Shown here piece by piece: positions 15,735 to 21,625 of a stretch of 21,625 nucleotides of DNA. A model generated the notes under the pieces. The model was not told the origin of the DNA. It searched no databases and worked only from the letters and a program-made list of their open reading frames with translations. Position 1 is the first letter of the stretch. The number at the start of each line of letters is the position of its first letter. Origin of the DNA: an uncultured Azospirillum sp. (lineage in GTDB: Bacteria; Pseudomonadota; Alphaproteobacteria; RF32; CAG-239); assembly GCA_900542055.1 (NCBI GenBank), contig UQMA01000026.1, positions 1 to 21,625 of the forward strand, in the 5' to 3' direction. The translations under genes were made by a program, and so were the position numbers.

Positions 15735-18176
15735 ATGAGCATTTCAAAATTAAAACCCAGTCAGCTGTATGCTGTTTGCGATCCGCAGAAATTTGATTTT
15801 ACAAGCACGGCCGAGCTTGAAGAGAGAATGTCGGCTTTGGGGCAGGATAGAGCTATCAGTGCTGTTGAACTTGGAATTAACATTAAATCCAAAGGGTATA
15901 ATCTGTTCTGCCTCGGACCTGAGGGTACGGGAAAAACCAGTTTGGTTAAACGAATTTTGGAAGAAGAGGCAAAAAAACGCTCTACGCCGAAAGATTGGGC
16001 TTACGTTTATAATTTCGATGAACCTTATAAACCTCACAGTATAAGTTTTGCTGCCGGACAAGCTGTTGATTTTGCAAAAGATATTGATAAACTTATCAAT
16101 GATTTCAGCGTTGCTATACCGGCTATATTGGAAAGCGATGAATATAAAGCGGGCGTAAGTATTATTCAGGAAAAATATAAACAGAAAAAAGATGAATATT
16201 TGCGCATTTTACAGAAAAAAGCTAAAGGTAAAAGTGTTTCGCTGCTGCACATGCAGGTGGGACTTGTGGTCGCTCCGGTTAAAAACGGTGAAGTTTTAAG
16301 TCCGGAGGCTTTTGATGAACTGCCGGAAGAAGAGAAAAAAGAGCTGATAAATGATTTGAACTTGATGCAGGAAGAAATCGAAAAAGCAGCCAAAGATTTA
16401 CCAGAATGGGAAGATAAGCAGCGCCGTGAACATAATTTGCTGCGTGAAAAATTTATTAAAATGGCAGTAAAGAAGCCAATTGATTCTTTGCGCCAAAAAT
16501 ATAAAGGCCACCGTGAAGTAAATGAATTTTTGAAAAATATTCAACATCATATTATTACCAATATTGATGAATTTTTACCGGAAGATAATACACCGCCGCA
16601 AAACGGCAACGGCGAAGAAGACGCTTTGACATCGTTACTGTCTAAAATGAATAGGCAGGAAGAAGATAAATTTGCTAAATTTAAAGTAAATGTTATTGTC
16701 AAAAACGAACCGGAATCAGGGGCTCCGATTGTTCATTTGGATCATCCGACTCAAGGCAATCTTGTCGGAAGAGTGGAGCGTATTCAGCAATATGGTGCGC
16801 TTTTAACTGATTTTACTTTAATAAAAGCAGGCGCTTTGCACAGAGCCAACGGCGGATTTTTATTGATTGACGCGCGTAAACTGTTGCAGCAGCCATATGC
16901 GTGGGATTCTCTTAAACGGGCGCTTGCGTCAAAAACAATTAAAATAGAAACACCGAGTGATGAAACCAGTTTTACAACTATTTCTCTTGATCCGGAACCG
17001 ATACCGCTTGATATTAAAATTATTCTGACCGGTGATGAAGAATTATATGATTTGCTTTCGGAAAGAGATCCTGACTTTTCGGATTACTTCAAAGTTGAAG
17101 CCGATTTCGGAACATTAATGGATCGAAATGATGAGAATGAAATCGAATATGCCAAATTAATCGGTTCGCTTTCAAATAAGAAAAAATTGCGCAGTCTTAA
17201 TCGTCAGGCTGTGGCCCGTATTATAGAATATTCATCGCGTTTGGCAGAGGATTCAAAGAAACTGACGGCTCATATTGCTTCAATAGGTGATTTGCTGCGC
17301 GAAGCTGACTATTGGGCAAGAGAATCCAATTCCAAGCAAATTGGCAAGAAACATATTGATCAGGCTATTGCTGCGCAAATTTACCGAAGCGACCGCATTA
17401 AACAGGCTATGCTTGAACAAATCGACGATGGTACCATTTTGATGGATACGAGCGGTGCAAAAGTTGGCCAAATTAATGGTTTGGTTGTTTATAATTTTTC
17501 TCGTTTTTCATTTGGCAAACCCGCGCGGATTACAGTTCAGGCGCGTATAGGAAATGGTGAATTTATTAATATCGAACGCGAAACAAACATGAGCGGTCCG
17601 ATACATACAAAAGGTGTGTTGATTTTGCAGTCGTTGATAGCTAACCGTTTTGCCAAACAGTCTCCGCTTTCGCTTTCTGCTTCAATTGTGTTTGAACAAT
17701 CATACGGCGGAGTTGACGGAGACAGTGCGTCATCGACGGAATATTATTGCCTTTTGTCAGCAATAGCCGATTTGCCGATAAAACAAAATATTGCTGTAAC
17801 CGGTTCAATCAATCAGTTCGGCGATATTCAGCCTATCGGCGGCGTAAACGAAAAAATTGAAGGCTTTTTCGATGTTTGCGCCCATCGTGGTTTAACAGGT
17901 GACCAAGGTGTGATTATTCCGCGAACCAATGTTGGAAATCTGATGCTGCGCGAAGATGTTATTTCAGCCGTCAGAGAAGGAAAATTCCATATCTATGCTA
18001 TTGACACGGTCGATGACGGTATAGAAATTCTTACAGGAATAAAAGCTGGAAAAGCCAATGCAAAAGGCGAATTTCCAAAAGACAGCGTTAACTGGAAAGT
18101 TAAACAAAGCTTAGACAGATACTATCAGCTCCACGCTCGCTATGCCAAAGAAACTTTCGGCGGCATTGTTTGCTGA
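15735..18176 (+). CDS. Lon-like ATP-dependent serine protease (AAA_32/Lon_C type)
   Basis: Cytoplasmic AAA+ protease of 813 residues, of the bacterial LonB/LonC/YcbZ-like group rather than classical LonA. It lacks the LonA N-terminal substrate domain and carries a long helical insertion between parts of the ATPase module. The Walker A motif is GPEGTGKT (61-68, Lys67). The insertion spans about 135-320. The Walker B region is KAGALHRANGGFLLIDARKL, followed by PYAWDSLKRAL. The sensor and lid region extends to about 570. The protease domain (about 570-790) has the catalytic dyad Ser664 (GDSASS) and Lys707 (GGVNEKIEG), 43 residues apart as in Lon. By family it degrades misfolded or specific regulatory proteins. 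Only a weak GAGA precedes the ATG. Its 3' end overlaps the convergent cca gene by 37 bases. Confidence 0.92.
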   Translation: MSISKLKPSQLYAVCDPQKFDFTSTAELEERMSALGQDRAISAVELGINIKSKGYNLFCLGPEGTGKTSLVKRILEEEAKKRSTPKDWAYVYNFDEPYKPHSISFAAGQAVDFAKDIDKLINDFSVAIPAILESDEYKAGVSIIQEKYKQKKDEYLRILQKKAKGKSVSLLHMQVGLVVAPVKNGEVLSPEAFDELPEEEKKELINDLNLMQEEIEKAAKDLPEWEDKQRREHNLLREKFIKMAVKKPIDSLRQKYKGHREVNEFLKNIQHHIITNIDEFLPEDNTPPQNGNGEEDALTSLLSKMNRQEEDKFAKFKVNVIVKNEPESGAPIVHLDHPTQGNLVGRVERIQQYGALLTDFTLIKAGALHRANGGFLLIDARKLLQQPYAWDSLKRALASKTIKIETPSDETSFTTISLDPEPIPLDIKIILTGDEELYDLLSERDPDFSDYFKVEADFGTLMDRNDENEIEYAKLIGSLSNKKKLRSLNRQAVARIIEYSSRLAEDSKKLTAHIASIGDLLREADYWARESNSKQIGKKHIDQAIAAQIYRSDRIKQAMLEQIDDGTILMDTSGAKVGQINGLVVYNFSRFSFGKPARITVQARIGNGEFINIERETNMSGPIHTKGVLILQSLIANRFAKQSPLSLSASIVFEQSYGGVDGDSASSTEYYCLLSAIADLPIKQNIAVTGSINQFGDIQPIGGVNEKIEGFFDVCAHRGLTGDQGVIIPRTNVGNLMLREDVISAVREGKFHIYAIDTVDDGIEILTGIKAGKANAKGEFPKDSVNWKVKQSLDRYYQLHARYAKETFGGIVC

Positions 18177-19387
18177 ATTTTTTGCAACAGGTCTTCTCTT
18201 GATAAGCTGAAATCACTGGCAATCCAGTCTTCTTTCAGCTTATCAAGCAGCAAACCGATTTGTGAATTTTCGATTTTTCCTGCTTTTATAATATCTTTTC
18301 CGCTGATAGGAAAGATAGGAACGATAGTTTCATTGATATCAGATATTATAGAGCTTATTTCTTCAGGAATTGTTTGTGTTCTTGCTGCTTCGATAATCAG
18401 TTTGTCTATGCAAAACTCTTTTCCAAAACGAAAAATAAGTTTACGGCGCAATTGTTCTTCCAAAATATTTTCTAAACCTATTTTATTTTCTGCCCATTTA
18501 ATCATGGTTTCTTTTTGCCGTTTTGTCAGGTGCATACGAATGGCTAAATTTTCAGCTAATGTTTTATTGGGAAAATAAAGCGCAAAAAAACGGCGTAAGG
18601 GGTTGGGGGAGAGTTCTAAACCTTCTTCTAAATGAATTAAAAAATCAAAATTGCTCAAATAATTAGAAGGAGAAAGCCAGTTATCCAAAATTCCGTTATC
18701 AAGCATAATTCCGATAACTTCGGCAGCATTGTGAGTTAAAAATATTTTGGTCAATTCATCGCGGATACGTTCTATGGAAATTGTTTCAAGACCGTTTTTG
18801 TTGTCGATACAGGCTTTCAGAGCATGTTTATCAATAGGCGTTTTGGCAAACAGCGAATGAAATCTAAAAAAACGCAAAATCCGCAGATAATCTTCTTTTA
18901 CACGCTGATCGGCATTGCCGATAAAACGAACGATTCCCTTTTCCAAATCATTTATACCGTTGTAATAATCAAAAACATTTCCTTCTTCATCGGCATAAAC
19001 GGCGTTTATAGTCAAATCGCGGCGGGAAGCGTCTTCTTCCCAATTATCCGTAAATTCAACAACAGCGTGGCGACCGTCGGTTTTAATATCTTTTCGCAAA
19101 GAAGTAATTTCCAATACGGTGTTATTGATAATAACTCCCAAAGTGCCGTATTTTAGGCCAATGGGAATAGTTTTTACACCGGCATCTTCACAAGCTTCAG
19201 CCAACTCATCGGGTGATAAATCGGTTGACAAATCAAGATCAAATCCTTTTTTTCCAACAATGGCATCACGCACGGCGCCGCCGACAAAACGCACTATACC
19301 GCCATGGCTGCGTACAATATCAAAAATTTTCAATACGTCTGAATCTGTTGTGATTTTATTTATATTAAGATATTTATCCCTAATCAT
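18140..19387 (-). CDS. cca: CCA-adding tRNA nucleotidyltransferase (class II)
   Basis: Enzyme that builds or repairs the 3'-CCA end of tRNAs without a template. The 415-residue protein carries the class II head domain: VRFVGGAVRDAIVG (about 32-45), the metal-binding FDLDLST with Asp50 and Asp52, and the EEDASRRDLTINAVY motif (about 117-131). The RNA-binding region follows, with RILRFFRFHSLFAK and later IERIRDELTKIFL, and then a helical tail. Poly(A) polymerase I shares this head, but alphaproteobacterial proteins of this length and motif set are CCA enzymes. An AGG lies upstream of the ATG at 19387. The 3' end overlaps the last 37 bases of the Lon-like gene on the other strand. It diverges from the IalB-family gene across 100 bases. 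Confidence 0.92.
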   Translation of the reverse strand: MIRDKYLNINKITTDSDVLKIFDIVRSHGGIVRFVGGAVRDAIVGKKGFDLDLSTDLSPDELAEACEDAGVKTIPIGLKYGTLGVIINNTVLEITSLRKDIKTDGRHAVVEFTDNWEEDASRRDLTINAVYADEEGNVFDYYNGINDLEKGIVRFIGNADQRVKEDYLRILRFFRFHSLFAKTPIDKHALKACIDNKNGLETISIERIRDELTKIFLTHNAAEVIGIMLDNGILDNWLSPSNYLSNFDFLIHLEEGLELSPNPLRRFFALYFPNKTLAENLAIRMHLTKRQKETMIKWAENKIGLENILEEQLRRKLIFRFGKEFCIDKLIIEAARTQTIPEEISSIISDINETIVPIFPISGKDIIKAGKIENSQIGLLLDKLKEDWIASDFSLSREDLLQKIQQTMPPKVSLA

Positions 19388-19487
19388 TTTCGACCTGCTG
19401 TAAAAAAATCATATTGTAATATTATCTATTTTTGAGTATTTATCAAATATATCACAAAAGTTAACCGCAGAAAAAGGATAGATAATT

Positions 19488-19997
19488 ATGAAAAAAATCG
19501 GACTGCTTGCCTTTTGCAGTATAAGCTTGCTTACTTTTTCGGCTTATGCCGGTGCTCCGCAGCTGATAGGCGAATATGATGACTGGTCGGCATATATTTA
19601 TAAAGAGGGTAAAAATTCAGTTTGTTATATGGCGAGCACACCGCAAAAATCAGAAGGAAAATATACGCGCCGCGGCGATGTCTATTTGGTTATAACTCAC
19701 CGTCCGGCAGATAAAAGTTTTGATGTCGTTAACTTTGTAGCTGGTTATGCTTATAAAAATGACGCAAAGGTTATTGTTAAAATCGGCAAAGATACAATCA
19801 GCGATTTTTTTGTTGAAAATGACAAAGCTTGGACAATGAATGCCAATGTCGATAAAAAATTAGTTGAAGCTATGAAAAAAGGCGAAAGATTGATTATTGA
19901 CGGAACATCAACCAAAGGCACAACAACCAAAGATACATATTCTCTTAGAGGTTTTTCTTCAGCGTATCGTGCCATTAGTACAAAGTGCCGCCGATGA
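19488..19997 (+). CDS. Invasion-associated locus B (IalB) family periplasmic protein
   Basis: Exported protein of 169 residues. The signal peptide MKKIGLLAFCSISLLTFSAY is likely cleaved after AYA (residue 21). The mature part follows the IalB pattern: IGEYDDWSAYIY, CYMASTPQKSEGKYTRRGDV, then YLVITHRP, and a C-terminal TYSLRGFSSAYRAISTKC. Cysteines at about 46 and 167 could form a disulfide. The family is widespread in Alphaproteobacteria. In Bartonella IalB contributes to erythrocyte invasion, but most members, including free-living ones, have no defined role, so the name does not imply virulence here. AAAGGA precedes the ATG. The stop overlaps the rlmN start as ATGA, and the pairing with rlmN is known from other Alphaproteobacteria. 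Confidence 0.88.
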   Translation: MKKIGLLAFCSISLLTFSAYAGAPQLIGEYDDWSAYIYKEGKNSVCYMASTPQKSEGKYTRRGDVYLVITHRPADKSFDVVNFVAGYAYKNDAKVIVKIGKDTISDFFVENDKAWTMNANVDKKLVEAMKKGERLIIDGTSTKGTTTKDTYSLRGFSSAYRAISTKCRR

Positions 19998-21052
19998 GTG
20001 ATAAGATTGAATTAATAGGTTTGTCTAGGGAAGAACTGCAGCAGCATTTGCAAAATCTGGGCGAGCCGGCCTTCCGCGCCAAGCAAATTTGGCAATGGGT
20101 TTATTTTTACGGCAAGACAGATTTTAACGAAATGACTAATTTGTCAAAACCGTTGCGCGAAAAATTGTCGTCGGCATTTGAACTAAGCCGTCCGAAAATC
20201 GTTACCGAGCAAATTTCCGTGGATAAAACGCATAAATGGCTGCTTGAATTTTCCGACGGACAAAGAGTTGAGATGGTTTATATTCCCGAAGAAGACAGGG
20301 GGGCGGTTTGCATTTCGACTCAGGTCGGCTGTGCTATGGGGTGTAAATTTTGCCATACCGGAAGCCAAAAATTAACCAGAAATCTGACAGCCGGTGAAAT
20401 TGTATCGCAATTTATGGTTGCCCGTGATGTCTATAAAGAGTGGAATTTGAAAGAACAAGCCAGAATGTTGTCAAATATTGTGGTTATGGGAATGGGAGAA
20501 CCTTTTCAAAATTATGAAAATTTGGCGCGTGCCGTCAAAATTATTTCTGACGGTGAAGGAATAGCGCTTTCTAAGAGAAGAATAACCGTTTCCACATCTG
20601 GTATTGTTCCTCATATTCCAAATTTTGACATGGAAATAGGAACCCGCTTGGCAGTTAGTTTGCATGCTTCTAATAATGAATTGCGTTCGCAGATTATGCC
20701 TATAAATAAAAAATATCCATTGCCTGATTTAATGGCTGCCTGCCGAAAATATCAGGATAATAACGGCGGGTATATTACATTTGAGTATTTAATGCTGAAC
20801 AATTTTAACGATACATACGCTCATGCCGCAGAGTTGGTTGCAATGATGAAAAATTATGGGATTCATGCAAAGTTTAATTTGATAGCATTCAATCCGTGGC
20901 CGGGGTGTGATTTTCAGCCCAGTTCCAATAACAGAATTCATGCTTTTTCCGAAGAATTGCAAAAACATGGATTTGCAGCGCCGATTCGCACTGCACGAGG
21001 ACAGGATATTTTAGCCGCCTGCGGACAGTTAAAATCAAAAAAACAAGCCTGA
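19994..21052 (+). CDS. rlmN: Dual-specificity 23S rRNA A2503 / tRNA A37 C2-methyltransferase (radical SAM)
   Basis: Radical-SAM enzyme that methylates C2 of A2503 in 23S rRNA and of A37 in some tRNAs, tuning decoding accuracy and the peptidyl-transferase tunnel. I start it at the ATG at 19994, which overlaps the upstream stop as ATGA and gives 352 residues. An in-frame GTG three codons earlier is less likely. The cluster-binding cysteines are C113, C117 and C120 in GCAMGCKFCHTG. C106 and C343 (ILAACGQL) match the two further conserved cysteines of E. coli RlmN; C343 carries the transferred methyl group. The N-terminal accessory helices include FRAKQIWQWVYFYG, and the core has NIVVMGMGEPFQNYENL. 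No Shine-Dalgarno sequence is seen, so translation is probably coupled to the IalB-family gene. Confidence 0.97.
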   Translation: MSDKIELIGLSREELQQHLQNLGEPAFRAKQIWQWVYFYGKTDFNEMTNLSKPLREKLSSAFELSRPKIVTEQISVDKTHKWLLEFSDGQRVEMVYIPEEDRGAVCISTQVGCAMGCKFCHTGSQKLTRNLTAGEIVSQFMVARDVYKEWNLKEQARMLSNIVVMGMGEPFQNYENLARAVKIISDGEGIALSKRRITVSTSGIVPHIPNFDMEIGTRLAVSLHASNNELRSQIMPINKKYPLPDLMAACRKYQDNNGGYITFEYLMLNNFNDTYAHAAELVAMMKNYGIHAKFNLIAFNPWPGCDFQPSSNNRIHAFSEELQKHGFAAPIRTARGQDILAACGQLKSKKQA

Positions 21053-21059
21053 TTATAAT

Positions 21060-21092
21060 AAAAAACTCCGAGAAATCAGAGTTTTTTTTTAT
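21060..21092 (+). terminator. Intrinsic terminator after rlmN
   Basis: An A-run and ACTC (21065-21068) pair with GAGT (21079-21082). Inside, after one C/A mismatch, GA pairs with TC and closes a GAAA tetraloop. Nine T residues follow directly. The hairpin starts eight bases after the rlmN stop codon. The A-run before it and the T-run after it could let it act in both directions. Confidence 0.85.
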
Positions 21093-21205
21093 TATAAAAT
21101 TCCTTGCAAAAAAAACAGTTTATTCAGGGGCGAATATTAATGTGTCGTTAGATGCCGTTCCACATTAATAAGCGTGATCAAACCGTAAGTTTTTCTCTCT
21201 TTCCA
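21093..21205. other. Non-coding spacer with one 10-bp hairpin
   Basis: No gene is seen. The only structure is a perfect inverted repeat, TATTAATGTG (21135-21144) and CACATTAATA (21161-21170), around a 16-base loop. There is no T-run after it, so it is not an obvious terminator. The segment leads into the palindromic repeat field. Confidence 0.6.
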
Positions 21206-21224
21206 GTCATCGCTCGATTTTTGG
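21206..21224 (+). repeat. Palindromic element, degenerate partial copy 1 (G variant)
   Basis: GTCATCGCTCGATTTTTGG matches the start of the reverse complement of the hairpin at 21457-21498 over about 15 bases. The distal arm is not recognisable. A pyrimidine tract (TTTTTCTCTCTTTCC) precedes it, as with other copies of the family. Confidence 0.55.
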
Positions 21225-21251
21225 CAAACTTATGAACACTCACTTCTTCTT

Positions 21252-21284
21252 GTCATCCCTCGTTTTTGAACGAACTCACAAACG
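21252..21284 (+). repeat. Palindromic element, degenerate partial copy 2
   Basis: It begins with the family head GTCATCCCTCG. An imperfect 8-bp inner stem follows (CGTTTTTG and CACAAACG, one mismatch) around an eight-base loop. The outer AGGGATC arm is missing. It starts 46 bases after partial copy 1 and is preceded by a pyrimidine tract. Confidence 0.6.
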
Positions 21285-21297
21285 TTCTCTCCTTTCC

Positions 21298-21325
21298 GTC
21301 ATCCTCTTTTTGTATGCGCTCAAAA
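21298..21325 (+). repeat. Palindromic element, degenerate partial copy 3
   Basis: The head reads GTCATCCTC, one base shorter than consensus. Only a short TTTTG/CAAAA inner stem remains. It starts 46 bases after partial copy 2 and follows the pyrimidine tract TTCTCTCCTTTCC. This is the weakest member of the series. Confidence 0.45.
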
Positions 21326-21342
21326 TACTTTTCCCTCTCATT

Positions 21343-21385
21343 GTCATCCCTCGTTTTTGATGACAATCAAAAACGTCAAGGGATC
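21343..21385 (+). repeat. Palindromic element, complete monomer with T-rich inner stem
   Basis: The 43-base monomer has the outer arms ATCCCT and AGGGAT and a perfect 10-bp inner stem (CGTTTTTGAT and ATCAAAAACG) closed by the loop GACA. The three-base bulge TCA lies on the 3' side between inner and outer stem. The frame is the same as at 21396-21434, but the inner stem sequence is entirely different. Confidence 0.8.
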
Positions 21386-21395
21386 TGTTCTTCAT

Positions 21396-21498
21396 GTCAT
21401 CCCTCGAAATGCGTTTGCATTTCGTCAAGGGATCTACGATGTTTCTATAATCTGAAGATCGCTGGACGATTTTGCATTCAGCAAAATCGAGCGATGAC
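21396..21498. repeat. Composite palindromic repeat unit, copy 1 (103 bp, complete)
   Basis: Two monomers face each other. The left monomer (21396-21434) has the outer stem ATCCCT/AGGGAT, the inner stem CGAAATGC/GCATTTCG, the loop GTTT and a TCA bulge. The right monomer (21457-21498) is the same design in reverse: outer stem ATCGCT/AGCGAT, inner stem CGATTTTGC/GCAAAATCG, loop ATTCA, bulge GGA on the 5' side. A 22-base spacer joins them. The ends GTCATCCCTCG and CGAGCGATGAC are inverted repeats with one mismatch. Open frames that cross this region follow the palindromes and show no protein-like composition. Confidence 0.88.
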
Positions 21499-21528
21499 AT
21501 AGAGAGACATAAACGTATTTCTTCTCCA

Positions 21529-21625
21529 GTCATCCCTCGAAATGCGTTTGCATTTCGTCAAGGGATCTACGATGTTTTTATAATCTGAAGATCGCTGGAC
21601 GATTTTGCATTCAGCAAAATCGAGC
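21529..21625. repeat. Composite palindromic repeat unit, copy 2 (cut by the window end)
   Basis: The 97 visible bases match 21396-21492 with a single difference (C to T in the spacer, GTTTCTATAA versus GTTTTTATAA). The start-to-start distance is 133 bases, with a 30-base unrelated linker that ends in a pyrimidine tract. The last six bases of the unit lie beyond the window, and more copies may follow. Confidence 0.88.

Noticed and set aside
21266..21533. Open frames of 78 and 85 codons on both strands in the last 350 bases
   Set aside because: They run through the palindromic repeats, have unusual composition (Ser/Cys/Arg rich), no ribosome site, and no protein-like pattern.
21206..21625. CRISPR array because of regular spacing of similar sequences
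   Set aside because: The repeats are themselves long imperfect palindromes of differing stem sequence, intervals differ (45 to 133 bases), and there are no uniform spacers or cas genes.

Overview
The window is a dense stretch of chromosome from an AT-rich alphaproteobacterium. It uses standard stop codons and holds no tRNA or rRNA gene that I can see. The assignment rests on gene content and order. The run smr–mltA–tim44 diverging from secB, the run gpmI–envC–ctpA–rppH, and an IalB-family gene coupled to rlmN are arrangements I associate with Alphaproteobacteria. TimA/Tim44 and IalB proteins are largely restricted to that class. The base composition would fit an uncultured gut or host-associated lineage, but nothing in the window fixes the order or genus.

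Layout. Positions 1-1911 (minus strand) hold the start of an Smr-domain gene, the lytic transglycosylase mltA and a Tim44-like membrane protein. Translational overlaps link them. secB (2051-2503, plus strand) diverges from them and ends at a bidirectional hairpin terminator. Positions 2555-10560 (minus strand) are a long cell-envelope and housekeeping series. In transcription order it runs tsaB, a class A penicillin-binding protein, gpmI, an EnvC-like amidase activator, ctpA, rppH and an unrecognised 247-residue gene. Positions 10650-13434 (plus strand) hold a membrane protein with four PAS domains but no kinase core, followed by a highly charged 345-residue protein. A TPR-containing membrane protein (13431-14699, minus strand) and a degenerate membrane-anchored EEP-fold protein (14793-15680, plus strand) diverge from each other. 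Next come a Lon-like protease of the bacterial LonB/LonC type (15735-18176, plus strand) and a CCA-adding enzyme (18140-19387, minus strand), which overlap tail to tail. The last genes are an IalB-family periplasmic protein and rlmN (19488-21052, plus strand), ending at a terminator.

The final 530 bases (21093-21625) have no credible gene. They hold a field of short palindromic elements. Several monomers share the frame GTCATC(C/G)CTCG … AG(G/C)GATC, with a three-base bulge at a fixed place. Their inner stems are entirely different in sequence yet still fully paired, and the outer stem shows one compensatory C-G to G-C change. Two monomers in opposite orientation form a 103-bp composite that is repeated 133 bp later, with one mismatch in the 97 bases visible. 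This is the most interesting structure in the window and looks like a REP/MITE-type mobile or RNA-forming family.

Functional themes are peptidoglycan turnover (MltA, class A PBP, EnvC, CtpA), protein export and quality control (SecB, Tim44-like, Lon-like protease), and RNA maturation (RppH, TsaB, CCA enzyme, RlmN). The most unusual gene is the PAS-only protein. It resembles the sensory half of DivL-type alphaproteobacterial histidine kinases and ends just where the kinase core would normally begin.
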